Shown here one piece after another: positions 37,850 to 49,739 of a stretch of 64,000 nucleotides of DNA. The DNA comes from Mansonella perstans (lineage: Eukaryota; Nematoda; Chromadorea; Rhabditida; Onchocercidae). Position numbers and translations under genes: made by a program. The DNA is taken from NCBI GenBank assembly GCA_037074765.1, contig JBAMDO010000138.1:80165-144164 (forward strand), written 5' to 3'. A model generated the notes under the pieces. The model did not search any database and was not told the origin of the DNA. It worked only from the letters and a program-made list of their open reading frames with translations. Numbering within the stretch: the stretch's first letter is position 1; every line of letters starts with the position of its first letter.

Positions 37850-37936
37850 ATGACGGGAGGTGAGTTTGGTGCCTCGCAGCTGTTTGCTCTATTGTTATTG
37901 CAGATTTTTGCCTTTGACGGTTTTTTTTGCAGTTGA
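37850..37936 (+). other. Possible tiny spliced transcript or 28-codon micro-ORF
   Basis: An ATG at 37850 opens a 28-codon frame with a hydrophobic core (SQLFALLLLQIFAFDGFF). The same stretch contains a strong donor (GGGAG|GTGAGT at 37861) and a strong acceptor (TTTTTTTTGCAG ending at 37932) 72 nt apart. Splicing would instead give a 19-codon ORF. It is less A+T-rich than its surroundings. There is no homology to judge by. Confidence 0.25.
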
Positions 37937-37959
37937 TGCTATTTCCTTCCTGATACATA

Positions 37960-38215
37960 TGTACAATGGCAAAATTGATTAAATATCAATATCAATTGAT
38001 AATTAACTTAAAAAAATTAAGTTAAAACTGCCGGAGGTATACGCCATCATAAGCATAGCTTATCAGAAGATTATACCAAGACATTCAAGCACAATGTACA
38101 CGTGGCGAAATTGATCAAATACAATCTTAATTAAAAATTAAATTAAAATAGGATCCTGTCGAAGGTATACCTATCATTGTAGCTCACAAACTACACTAAG
38201 GACGTCCAAGCACAT
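37960..38215. repeat. Diverged tandem duplication, about 130 bp x 2
   Basis: Copy one at about 37960-38090 and copy two at about 38095-38215 share ATGTACA..TGGC(A/G)AAATTGAT(T/C)AAATA, GGTATAC(G/C)C(A/T)ATCAT and CAAG(G)A..TCAAGCACA words, with indels between. The conserved words are separated by faster-changing A+T-rich filler. Confidence 0.6.
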
Positions 38216-38789
38216 ACAAAGATTTTATCGTTTTTTTTCTTTTTTTTACGATGTACAATTCTAAATCTGCATTAAGTTCAGGCATTTGCCGGTTTACCAA
38301 AATCGAATTTTTTTTCAAACAAAATGATGAAATTGTATAAGCAAAATCATGATTTTACGAGGATATAAGCTAATAATGGCTGTGATGCTACAAAACGAAT
38401 TTCCGTACTTGTGCATGGTTACAGACAGCGAAAAGCGTTTTATAACTATGATAGATTAAGGAAACAGTTTAACAGCCTCTATGAAAACTAGCGGAATTAA
38501 CAATGAAATTAAATTAAGAATTATATGTGTTAGATTAATTAAATTTCAGTTAAAAATAATTAAGTAAACGATCGAATAACAATTAAATAATGTTAACAAT
38601 TAAACACATATCAAACGTCCATTTTAAAGAATCTTAAGCTTATATCTTTTAGTGAATTTTAAATAATAATCAAATTCATCATCATCAGATCAGATTGTAT
38701 AAATCTTCTCTTGTAAGTTGATTAATATAATCTTTGCTAATTTCAAAATCACTGTATTTCGTTCGAAACTAGTTTCAATCAAGATTTCA

Positions 38790-39070
38790 GATGAGTCCCA
38801 ATCGAAGGATTAGGTAAAGTGATATAAACCACGGAAATGATAGTTCGTTAGCCTTCGGGCAATCATAATAGGAGAATGACAACTTCTATTCCAAACTTGG
38901 GCAGATAGAACTCGAATTAACCCTGCAAAGCCACACCCATCTAAGAGAAGGACACTCCAATTAAAAGCCTGCGGATCTCGCTATCACTGTCCAAGTTTGC
39001 TAGGCCCTAACCAAATGAACTTTTGGGGATAGTTCTGCGAACGCTTTACCTCATTTCAAAAAAATTCACC
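38790..39070. other. GC-richer island without ORFs, possible structured RNA or repeat
   Basis: About 280 bp clearly less A+T-rich than both flanks. No frame longer than about 57 codons is open on either strand and none starts with ATG. It contains a cTTCGg tetraloop-type hairpin (GCCTTCGGGC near 38874) and a second stem (AATAG..CTATT around 38890-38912). It could be a noncoding RNA, a transposon fragment or a promoter-like element. I recognise no known RNA family. Confidence 0.3.
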
Positions 39071-40009
39071 GCGCAAGCTTAATAAATGTATTCAACGTGA
39101 ACGGAATTCTCAAAATCTTCATTCGCGAAGCTAAGCTAACGATGTTACCATTCTTTTTTCAATGTTTGAAAAAACAAACTGGAAGTGAAAAAAAAAGGTA
39201 CGGGAAAAAAAGAAGGGATCATTCGGTTAACCTCGTCATTAGTTATAGCTTCCTAATTCGTTAAAACTTTCTATCACTATCATCATAATCAACACACTCC
39301 AGTTGTCCCAAAAAATCAAAAAATCTCAGCTATTGATGATATCCTTCTTTATCTTCGTATCATTATACCTAATCATGGGACATTTATTTAAATAAGAAAG
39401 TTTAATTTCAAATTTTATCTTTCTCACTTAACTTTTGCCGTTTTTTTAAATGATTAGAAATTTATTACTTAAATTAAAAAAAATTGCTACTTAAAAACTA
39501 AAACTATTTGTTACTTACATTATGTATTGCCTGTACTACTTAAAAATGGAGGTAGTATTTCTAATTTATCTAATTCTACTAATATTAATAAATCATTATC
39601 AATTATTTATTAAACACTTTCTTTAACAATCTCTTTGATCATTTCCATATGATTATTGCATTACCATAATAAGCCTTAGAGAGAAATTGTAATCGAATTA
39701 AAATAATCATGATAATGATAAAATAAATGGATTTAGTTATGCAGTTATTACAATTATCTTTTTTCTTTTTGAAACGATACAGTATCATCCGATCCATTTG
39801 CTAACAGTTTATTAGTCTTCAAGAAGAAATAATTGAGACATCTAATACCAGTTCCTATATCATTTTACGGCTGATAGATATTTAAAGCATACCTTTATCT
39901 GATTTGACGCTAATATCAGATCGTATCAAATATGCAAATTAAATGGGAGGTAGCATACATATTTATTAAAAATCATTTCTGCCATGCCTAACATAGATGG
40001 ACAATGCTT

Positions 40010-40078
40010 GTTATCATTATCATCATCATTGCCATCATTGCCATCATCATCATCACTATCACTACCATTGTCATTCTA
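40010..40078. repeat. ATC/ATG trinucleotide repeat
   Basis: Runs of ATC interspersed with ATTGCC and CACTATC units. The reverse strand reads GAT repeats. It is embedded in non-coding sequence; 39.07-40.8 kb holds no gene I can support. Confidence 0.8.
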
Positions 40079-40806
40079 TTCTTCATTAATATATTTGAAT
40101 CATTTCCGTTTTCTAGATTTCTTCACTTCTTCACAACATTTTCAATAATTGCAAAGTCATCATCACTGGTCTTTTAGCTATTTTGTGTCATTTCGTCTTT
40201 TCACAACACTGGCCCATTTTTTCATTCTTTCTCTGTTGCACAGCATATCAATTTGAATAGTTGCAAGACGAGAATCAGAAATAGTAATTTTTGAATTGCA
40301 GTAGGATAACTCCGGATATAGTTAATAATTAATTTGATTCGAACAATTGAAAAATCTTATGGCGATTCATTTTCTTTTTTTTAAAATGTTTTTCACTCTG
40401 CATAATAATTACACTTTCAACATACTAGGAAACTTGAGTATACAAGCTTACTAGGCAAATAAACCTTTGGAGTAATGAGTGGTAATATTTCACGCACGCT
40501 GTACCTCATTTAAGGCTCAGTAGTGGATTGATGAAGTTGATTTATTGATGAAGCCAAGCCATGACGAATTCACTTTTTTTCTTTCATTCACTGGCATATT
40601 CGCTTCTTTTCATATCAGTACTTATTAGTAAAATACAATGATAACCAATGATAAATGTGCACGTTATAGTCAATCATTGGTAAAAGCATTGGTCAATTTA
40701 ATCAGCTAATTAAACTTAAGTTTCATTAGAAATTTAACTTGAAGCATTTTTTTTTATTTTTACTAATTTCACATATGAAAGAACAAAATGATAAGTAAGC
40801 CTAAAA

Positions 40807-41335
40807 TTATCTCTGAATCATTAACAAATTAAAATAAAGTAGTAAGAATAAGATGAAAATTATCGTGATAATAATAAGATCGGAAATCCCTAATTTTTTT
40901 GATTCACTTAACATATCATCATCATATTGATCAGTTTCAGCTAATGTTGGCAATTCTCTGAGTTCTGTCATTGTTATATTCTTTCTCATCTCATATTCTT
41001 TCCCATCTCGACAACAGTTTTATTATTGTCGCAAAATTATTTCTCGTCTCATTTTTTGCATCATTCTTTAAATATTTAATCTTATCTTTTTCGTCTCTTC
41101 CATTAACGGATGAAGTTTTTTTCATAGTTCCATAAAAATTTTTGAAAAGTTCGATACTGGCAATATTCCAATCAGTAATAGTATCGTTAGTAGTGGAATT
41201 GACGACAGTTTTGAAGAGATGTATATTTGGTAATGATTGAAAGGTCAATTTTCCATCATTATGACATTGTCCAATATTTAATAAACGAGTCAATATAAAG
41301 GAAAAAGCAGTAAGATGACCAAACCAGTACAGCAT
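40807..41335 (-). CDS. Possible type I membrane protein split across two frames
   Basis: ORF one, 41335-40991, codes for 114 residues: a probable signal peptide (MLYWFGHLTAFSFILTRLLN), then a polar region with NST, NDT and NET glycosylation sequons. ORF two, 40989-40807, starts one base after the first stop codon (TGA then GATG) in another frame. It codes for 60 residues ending in one strong membrane span (DLIIITIIFILFLLLYFNLL). The second frame stays open about 27 bp upstream of its ATG, overlapping the end of ORF one. A 1-nt change in the overlap, or an unseen short intron, would give one signal-ectodomain-anchor protein. I do not recognise a family. Confidence 0.4.
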
Positions 41336-41526
41336 TATTTTTGAGAAAATGATTTTAACTTTTGAATTAAAAACATTTTATATGATATTTGCATTCTACT
41401 CATATACTAATTTGCATAAAATAACTGGCAATTGATAATTTTAAAATAATTTTTTAAATATTCAAATGATATGAAGTCTAACTGCAAGATTTGCAAAAAA
41501 AATTCAATATTAATTGGACACTAGTT

Positions 41527-41641
41527 GATACAATATGTACTGTATTCTTGGCTCGGATTCAGAAATGTCCACTATTCATATATATCTTGTCGATATAATA
41601 TGTACAATATTCTTGGCTCGAATTTCGAAATATCAACTATT
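41527..41641. repeat. 65-bp direct duplication
   Basis: Copies at 41527-41576 and 41592-41641 share ATATGTAC, ATTCTTGGCTCG(G/A)ATTC and CACTATT/AACTATT blocks at about 80% identity. Confidence 0.7.
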
Positions 41642-41934
41642 TAAAAATGTTTAAAGTAGAAGAATTGCATCTTGAAGGCTTGATTATCCAGTTGAATTTT
41701 CTCAATGAATATTAGGATCATTACATTGTTTGATTTTAATCATTGTCTCTCATTGTATCTCTCCCCTCATCCAACTTTGTTATTATTTTTCCAAGTGTTA
41801 CTTTAGGCTCTAGTATAATTAAATATTTTAAAGGTACACTAAGTTTTAACTGTATTTAATTTGAAATAAAAGAAAAAAATTCCAAATGACTTATTAACCG
41901 ATTGATTCCTTTTTTTTTTTGAACTGACCAGTTA

Positions 41935-42260
41935 CTTTCTTTCCTTCAACGATCCTCAGTTACTATTTTTTTATTCGATCCTCAGTTACTATTTATGAAC
42001 GCTATCAATCCCTTCTCTTCTACTACTATATAAATTATCAATCTTCCCACCTCTACCATTTTTAGTTTATTAACACCAACGATTGTTTCTGTTCTGCTTA
42101 TTATCACCTTTTTTATTATATTAATAATGTTATCATTAAATATTGATGCATTTATAATTGGCATAAAACTCTCGCATCATCCGGTTCTTCTAATAAAGGT
42201 ATAATTACTCAAATTTGAGATTCGACTGTGCCATGAGACAAAGTTTCCCCGACAACAGGT
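41935..42260 (+). repeat. Dispersed repeat, copy 1 (SL1-like core, diverged)
   Basis: It begins with CCCTTCTCTTCTACTAC and ends with GGTATAATTACTCAAATTTGAG, ATTCGACTGTGCCA and CAAAGTTTCCC. The same end blocks occur in the same order at 49740-50055. The core at 42196-42217 matches the SL1 leader at all but about four positions. The middle is not conserved between the copies. Confidence 0.6.
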
Positions 42261-42999
42261 CAAAAAGTAATATTAATTAAATTAAGCAATCGTTTCTTCG
42301 CTTTACTTTTAAACCACCCAAATATTTGCTGGAAAAAATCCGGAATATTGAAAATAATTTTAACAGATGAATTGTAAAAGATGTCAACTTTGGGAAAAAG
42401 TTTTAAAATCTCTAAAAATGATAAAGATAATAATTTAGCCTATCTTTTTTGGTTTTTCGAAAAATAAATTTGGAATGTTGCATGAAATCGACCAATCTGA
42501 AAAGAATAAATAAATTCCTGACTGAATCTAAATTAAGCCAACAACAAATTCATGTTCTTCTAGATCCTACTATTGTTCATGGAATCAACCAAAAAATTCT
42601 ATTTTTCCTGGAATTTTCAAAATTCCATTCTTGAATTAATGCATGCAACTTTGCAACTTTCATTGAGTTTTTTTTTTTTTTTTTTGTAAAATGTACAAAA
42701 TAATACCTACTATTAAGAAAGGATATAAAAAAGATGCAAATACGAATTTTGGAACAGTTTCCAGAAAATCACTCATTGCATTCCATCAACTCTACTGTTA
42801 TTTTAACTGAGAAAATTAATTAAGTTTTTATCGAAATTAAATTTCATTCCGAAAAAAAGATAAATAATGTAAAAAAAATAAAACATTAAAAAAATGTCCA
42901 TAAAAATAATACACTGGCAAAGTTTTTTTTCCTTAAAAAATTTTACACTTTTCATCAGGCAGTAGCAATAGCAAAATAATTTCGTTTCACATCAAATCA

Positions 43000-43572
43000 C
43001 ATCGCATTTGTTAGGACAACAAAAAGGAAAAAAAAAATTTTTAAAAATGAAATTCAATTTTAGTTTCATTTTCAGAACAAATAGAAATTATTTCACATTT
43101 CAAACATTTATGTTAGTTAGTAAACAGAAAAAATATGTGCGTAAAATGGACGCGAATTTCCGAATTCAAGAAACATTTCCGGTAAATAAAATACGGGAAT
43201 TGTGATAGTTGAATTTTCTTTGAATCGGTTCTTTTCCGGAAGCGAGAAAATAACAAAATTGCAATTAAAGCAAAACATTATCAAGATATCATTTGTTGAG
43301 ACATCACAGAAACACGCACACATACATACTCACACACACATATATACATATGCTATGTGCTATATTCACAAGCGACCACTGATGAAGTGACACTACGACT
43401 GGACGGATATTTGTCGAAGAATGCACTTCGTGATGGTTTCAATAATACGGTAGAAATGAGTGAGACGAAAAATGATTCAATAACGAGTAGAAAATTTTTC
43501 CAAACTGCAAAAAAAAGAAAAGGAAATCATCAGACTGATAACAATAAAATATTGAATTACTTAAATTTATAA
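43000..43572 (+). CDS. Possible short gene ending at 43572
   Basis: One open segment ends MDANFRIQETFP at a GTAAAT donor (43184). A second, protein-like segment (NALRDGFNNTVEMSETKNDS and on, ending in a Lys-rich tail) can follow in phase after TTTGTCGAAG (43419) and stops at 43572, 8 bp before the foldback arm. No domain was recognised and no upstream start is certain. The region 42260-43000 shows nothing else. Confidence 0.25.
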
Positions 43573-43580
43573 AATGTAAA

Positions 43581-44009
43581 TATAATGATTTATCATTCAC
43601 TGTCATTTAATACCATTAATTGAAATTCATTTCATTACGTACATTAATAGGAAATAAATAAAAAATATTTTGTGAATGACCCTCTTTCTAAGTAAATTTT
43701 TAAATGTTCGATTTTTTTGGTAAATAATAAATTTTATTAAATTTAAAGTTTTAATTTTGGAAAATTTTATTTTTTTCAAAATTATCTAAAGGAAATTTCT
43801 CCATAAAAAAGATTTTTCTATAGCTTTTTTTTTCACAAAATTTAAAAAAAAAGCCACCTGTCATGATTATTCTGGTATAAAACAAAACAAAGGATAAATT
43901 AGAAAGAGGGTCATTCACAAAATATTTTTTATTTATTTCCTATTAATGTACGTAATGAAATCAATTTCAATTAATGGTATTAAATGACAGTGAATGATAA
44001 ATCATTATA
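43581..44009. mobile_element. Foldback / MITE-like element with 110-bp inverted arms
   Basis: Left arm 43581-43690 and right arm 43900-44009 are reverse complements over 110 bp, with a single mismatch that I can see (ATTCAT versus ATTGAT). The 209-bp spacer (43691-43899) is A+T-rich with no ORF. The arms start with TATAATGATTTATC. A TA target duplication is possible but cannot be separated from the arm ends. It has no transposase, so it would be non-autonomous. It lies between an exon-like segment and the OST-alpha gene. Confidence 0.88.
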
Positions 44010-44121
44010 CTCTAATGAAAGCAATATGTGATATGTTCAAAGGTCAAATTTTAACAATCATCAAATCTTTTTTCTCTTTTTTTTCTTTTTTTTTTGTTTA
44101 AACTCTTTCTGAACTACTAAA

Positions 44122-47100
44122 CTACGATAACAAGAAGGACCACCGACAAACTGAATTACTTTTGCCATTTTTTACAATTAATTCAAATCCCTTGTTCAAA
44201 AACAAAAAATTCGTACAAACACTTACAGAAGGATGTTTCAAGTGCAGGTAATACCGTACCACAACCAAATAAACCAGCTCGAGCGATGAAATCAAAAATA
44301 GGTTGCTGTATGCCATAAAACATGAAATAGAAATCGAGCAACCGGAAAACAACAATATAGCGATATGGAATTAATTCATTCTGAAATGTAATGGTTGACA
44401 ATGGATTTGATTTGCATGCATGTAAATTTAAATTATTGATTATTGAATTACTAGTTTCTCCTTCATTGATAATTTTTTTTACAATTTTCAAACTATTAAT
44501 TAATAAAAGAAAAAAAATTAATTAACTGATCAAAAGAGTCATTAAATAAACATATAAACCAGCTCGAGCTAAATGGATGATTCATTTCGAAAGCAGAATT
44601 CCAATTAAAATGACCAGTTCTCTCCCCTCTTTCATTAAAAAATAACAAATAAATGCTTAAATGACCAGTTCTTTCTCTCTTTTTCATTGAAAAACAACAA
44701 ATAAATGCTTAAATGACCAGTTCTTTCTCTCTTTTTCATCGAAAAACAACAAATAAATCCTTATCCTTCAATGATTATATTCTTTTTTTCGAAACAAAAC
44801 TAAATTAAGCTAATTTAATTATTCAAGTTAATTAAACTTGTTTCACAGCTCACCAAATTTGAAACTGTTGTTACAAGTATATGTGTACCGTATACACCGA
44901 TTAGTAAGGATGGAAGTGATATAAAATCGAGAATTTTCAACGCCCTGAAAAAATGCAATATACTCATTCAAATGATACACAGTGATCAATGTATGCAAAA
45001 TAATTCCGAACAAAATGCATTGAATTATTCCGAAAGGAGAATTCCATTTAAAATGCTTAAATAACCACTGCATGTCTAGATGACCAGGCATGCTTAAGTG
45101 ACCGCTGTGTGCTTAAATGACCAGTGCATGTCTAAATGATCAAGTAAGCTTAAATAACCGGTGCGTGCTTAAATGACCAGTGCATGCTCAACTGACCAGT
45201 TCTTTCTCTCCTTCCCTTTCATTAATCGATTTCATGAATTTTTTAAAAAATATATTTAGAAAATAAGTTCTGTTAAAAATATGGAATTCATCATTAACAA
45301 TGAGAAATTTGATTTATAAGTGTGCGAATTTTTGAAAGCATGATTTTACTAACAAATGGAATTACTCACATAATAGCGCCATCTTGGTATTCAAAATACA
45401 GTATCAAACTTAAAATTGTAAATATAAGCCTGATGCATGGAGCTTGAAAAACCATCATTTCACAGAATCGTATTCGACCTCTGCAAGGCGATCATTTGTA
45501 ATTTGTTCAAAAATATTGATTAAATTTTTGAAATTCAAAATTAATTTAAAAAAAAAGGTTTTAAAAATTAATGGAAAATTAAAAGAAAAAAAATCATTGA
45601 TTCTTCATTGCAATGTGTAATAATTAAATGTAAACAAAAAAAAGTTAAAACTGAAAAACTTAATAGAAAACCAATTTGAAAAAATTTTGTAGCAAAAATG
45701 AAAAATTGATTGAAAATTCAAATTTTTCACAGCAAAAACTAATTAAACTAATTAGAGTTGCTTATTTAAGATGTTCAAAAAAAGCTATCTGAATACTTTT
45801 AATTCATAAGCCTAGAGGAATTCTTGCACAACTTCGCTATCTTTAGATTACAAAAGTGTAAGGGTCTTTAAATAAAGACATTTGTTTACTCGTAGCATCA
45901 GTAAGCTTTATTTTATTCCTAAAAATATTATTTAATTTTTAAATTAATTCTAATTAAGAATGTATCTCTTACTGATCAAGCTCAAGTTCTGGAAGGCATG
46001 GAAAAACACAACAGAATGGTGGTGTTTGTACATTAATCCTCGAGCAACCACTTTTCATCTTCCTCACCATTTTTTGACGTCCTTCGAAAATATTCGTCAA
46101 CAGGCAAATGATTACCCCTAATGCTATCGAAAAATACCTATAAATTAGTAAAAAGTGAAATTATAAAAATTAAAAAAAAAATTTTTTTTAAATTTAAGAA
46201 AAATTTCATTGATGACTAAAAATTAATAATTAAAATAAAATGTTACTAAAACGTCATTTAAAATTAGGTAAAACTTTTAACAATTTAGTGATAGGTAAGA
46301 AATTAGAAAGAAATTGATAATCATATTGGTATAAATCATCATTAGGACATTAAGAGAAAAATTTTTGCACAACTTTATTTTGGGCAAAAAAAAAATTCGC
46401 TTTTTTTTGTAAAATTTTTAAAGGTGAATTATTGAATGAGAAATAAAGAAAATTATTTGAGAGTTTTCAATTCCTCACTTTTTTTTGAAATTTCAAACAT
46501 TTTATTTTATCAAAATGAAGGAAAATAAATGTACTGAAATGCCATATCAATAAATACAGTATGATTATTAATTTCTTTTTTTTCTTGATTTTTCTCACTT
46601 ATCATTATCAAATCTCATTTGATACCAAATGATAACAAATTGGTTGAAATATTATTTCAACCAATTTATCATATAGAATATATGATACGTCCAATTAAAA
46701 TACAAATTAATTAAAAACTTTTCTTTGTTTTTTTTTTTGCGCTAATACAACCTAAACGGCAAGAATTTATTAACACCTCATAGAAATGAAATGCTGCTTG
46801 GAAAATTAAAACGATAATTGGAATATAGTTTATTTATGAAAGGATAAAAATAATCATTTAATTCTTTAGCTTCAGTGAAAAATTTATATTAACATAAAAA
46901 TAAACAGTTGTATCGGTTGAAAAAAGAAAACTTATCTATACAATAATTTTCAAATTTGAAATTTGAATTGAAATGAAATAATATTCGAAATTTGAAATGG
47001 GGTGAATTAATGCTTGAAATTGGGAATGAAAATGAAATAACATTTAAAATTTGAATTGAAATGAAGTAATACTTGAAATAAAACTTACAAGAAGCCAAGA

Positions 47101-48282
47101 AGATGAGAAAGGAACCATACTCGTGGCATGTACATTGCTACCAGTGAAAGCGTTGACACGAACTGAAAAAAAAAAACAAAACAAAATGTTATTTTGAAAT
47201 TTCGAATTAATTATTGATTAAACATATTTTTCGTTATTTATTACATAAACAATAATTTTTCAGCTTACATTACCCAAAATTTGGGAAAGTTTTATCCAAA
47301 CAATAAATTGAATGAAGTTTAAGTAAAAGACATTCAGTGATATTTTATTATTTCTAACCATATGATTCTACAATAAATATTGTACCATTTCTGTTACCCA
47401 AAAATTACCCAATTATGAAATAAATAAATGAATTTAGATTTCGAATAAATGCATTTTCCATCATTTATGATAATTAATTAACTGCAGTGATATTGTAAAT
47501 TTTTCCCCAAATTAACTAGTTTACCGTTTAATTAGCTAGCATAAAATATTAGCCATAGAAGAAGTATTCATTGTAAAATTAATTCAAAATTAATTGTTCA
47601 ATTACCGGTGCAGTACCAGCCAGATAGACAATAAATGCTCGTCGATATTGCTGTGTAACATAAAATGAAATATAAATAATATGCAAAATACCAAGCGATA
47701 CTGTAGCCAAGGTAATAAGAGTTGACCCTATTAGGACGACAAGAAATGTAAATTCAATTCCTATAAAAAAACAGAATTTCAGATCATTCAGCTAATGAAC
47801 AATCTAATCTATTTGGCTAATAGACGTTGGTTGATTTGATAAGGTGATAATAATTTTAATCAGTTTGTTGAAAAATTTTAAATTATTCATTTGAATAAAA
47901 AATAACTTACTTCAAAAGTCAACAACAATAATATATTTTCATACGAAAAATAAAAAAACAACAAAAAATGGGTAAATTTCAAAATAACTTTAAAATAACT
48001 TTTCAAAAATCTTTTTAACTTTGAAAAATTAATTTTAAATTTTAAAATCGTATTTTAAACATTAAATTTGTTTCAAAATTTTAAAAGTTAAAAAAAAACT
48101 AATTTTAAAACCGAAAAAAATACGGCAAAACAATAAGTAATTGAAATTTTTAATAAAATAATTCAAAATTTAAACGAAAAAAGCATACTGGATAAGAAAA
48201 CTCGAGCAGATACAATACCAGTTGGTCCATCTGTACAATTAAGCAATGAATCAGCTACAAGTTTTACAGCTGTTTGGAACAT
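44122..48282 (-). CDS. Organic solute transporter alpha-like protein (OST-alpha / SLC51A family)
   Basis: A multi-span membrane protein of the family that, with a beta subunit in vertebrates, exports bile acids, steroids and organic anions; nematodes have several osta genes. Eight phase-consistent exons in transcription order: 48282-48189, 47760-47606, 47162-47089, 46137-45973, 45480-45370, 44944-44854, 44380-44227 and 44150-44122. They encode about 290 residues, shorter than the roughly 340 of human SLC51A, mainly at the C-terminus (..FCRWSFLLS). Visible family features: N-terminal NCTDGPTG, a span from FLVVLIGST, the APxVS..PR loop (APFVSTLSLVAMYMPRVWFL), a basic loop, then the Cys-rich FCCVFPCLP palmitoylation-type motif. 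After that come QAPCIRLIFTILSLILYFE and a late span followed by a Gln-Pro (GIQQPIFDFIARAG). The last exon is the least certain. Introns carry minisatellites. Confidence 0.87.
44608..44763. repeat. Minisatellite, about 52 bp x 3, in an OST-alpha intron
   Basis: Units start with AAATGACCAGTTCT(T/C)TCTC and end with AACAACAAATAAAT(G/C)CTT, beginning at about 44608, 44659 and 44711. Copies two and three are nearly identical. The repeat sits in the intron between exons 44944-44854 and 44380-44227. Confidence 0.85.
45040..45215. repeat. Minisatellite with TGACCAGT core, in the next OST-alpha intron
   Basis: About eight units of 18-20 bp (GCTTAAATGACCAGTGCATG and variants such as AAATAACCGGTGCGT) run through 45050-45200. 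The final TGACCAGTTCTTTCTCTC matches the start of the 52-bp repeat in the neighbouring intron, so the two arrays are related. Confidence 0.8.
46946..47082. repeat. A+T-rich repeat beside OST-alpha exon 3
   Basis: Imperfect units of GAAATTTGAATTGAAATGAAATAATA(T/C)T, about 55-65 bp apart, end directly at the donor site of exon 47162-47089. The open frame at 46889-47098 is only the complement of this repeat. Confidence 0.65.
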
Positions 48283-49735
48283 ATTTTATACTCTGAAAAA
48301 AGAAATTAATTGAAGTAAATAAATGAAAAAGCAAAAAAAACAACAACATATCTTCGTTTAGTACTTAAGCATATGAAATGTTGATTTTTTTAAAATTCTT
48401 CAGTTAAATAACTTCTGTACATTTCCTCTTAATAATATAACATATTTTTTTCCCACATTGATTTTTTTTTGCTTTTTTCTTTCTTGAAAATTATTCTTAA
48501 ATATTAGAAATGTGAAAATTAAATTTTGTGTTTGAATTCCAAAATGTAATAATCAATGATACATACTAATGACGGATGATAACAGCTATTATAAGCCTGT
48601 TAAGAATGCTACTGATAAGACTAACAAAATGTATGAAATAAAAACTGAAAAGTTTGTAAAGAAATGCATAAATCGAAAGTTAGAGAAAAAAAGAAAAGAG
48701 TGGATTAAATTTTTTAAAATGATAATTAATTAGTAATTAATTTGGTTTTTTTTTAAATAAATATTTGAGTAAAATTTTTAAAAATACGAAATTATTAAAG
48801 TGTTTTAATTTATCTGTTAAATACATTATTCATGCATAAAAATGACACTAAAAGTTTTAACAAATGAATGATAAGAAATTTGTTGAAATTTCAATGAACG
48901 TTTTTTAAAAATTAATTCTAATTAATTTTAATTTTTAATTAGTTATTTTCTAAAGGGTTATATATTAGATTAGATAATAATATGAGCCCTTTATTCATCT
49001 TATCTCTTCATCTTCCACATCCTTGCATTTCGATTTTATTTACTCATGGTTAAGTACTGATTACGATCGTAATCAATTATTGATTGTCACTATTTCAGAT
49101 CATGATCAATTGTTGACTGTAATTATTTTAGATCAGAAGTAAATCAAATCCAAATATTTACTTGTATCTCTGGGAAATAACAAAAATGCTAGTCCCTTCT
49201 TAACGGGGGAAAGTTTCAGAAAATTTTGAGATATATTTATTACTAATTTTGAAGGTACAAAAACTTTTTTTTCATTTCCACAAATATTTTTCAAGTGATT
49301 TGTATTTTAGCCATAAATATATTTCATATGGCAAATATGAAATAAATAAAGGTAGGCTATAAGCATGAAATTATGTTAAATAATATAAAATAATTTCGAT
49401 TCAATAAAAATACTGATCCGCATAAACATGCCAAGATATCCATATTTGATAATAATGATTATGGTGTTTAATTAAACTATTATGTATCATTGATAAAAAC
49501 AATTAATCAATTGATTTATCTATCGTATTCAATTAGTGTCGTAAAAATCGGATTTGGGAAAGTGATTTTGCTTTTAGTGTAAATTAATAATTTTCTTGTA
49601 ACATTTTTGTGACATCTTTTGCCTATGTAAATCACATTCTGTTATCGTATCACATCAAAGATGCCGCCGTTGCAACTTCTCTATAGTGAACCATAATTAA
49701 TCCAACTCCTTAATCATTGTGACCTTATGACCCTT
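48283..49735. other. Upstream of OST-alpha, no gene seen
   Basis: A+T-rich sequence that should contain the OST-alpha promoter next to 48283. A short duplication, GATCATGATCAATTGTTGA-like, lies around 49063-49140. I see no exon or RNA gene. Confidence 0.45.
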
Positions 49736-49739
49736 CTAT

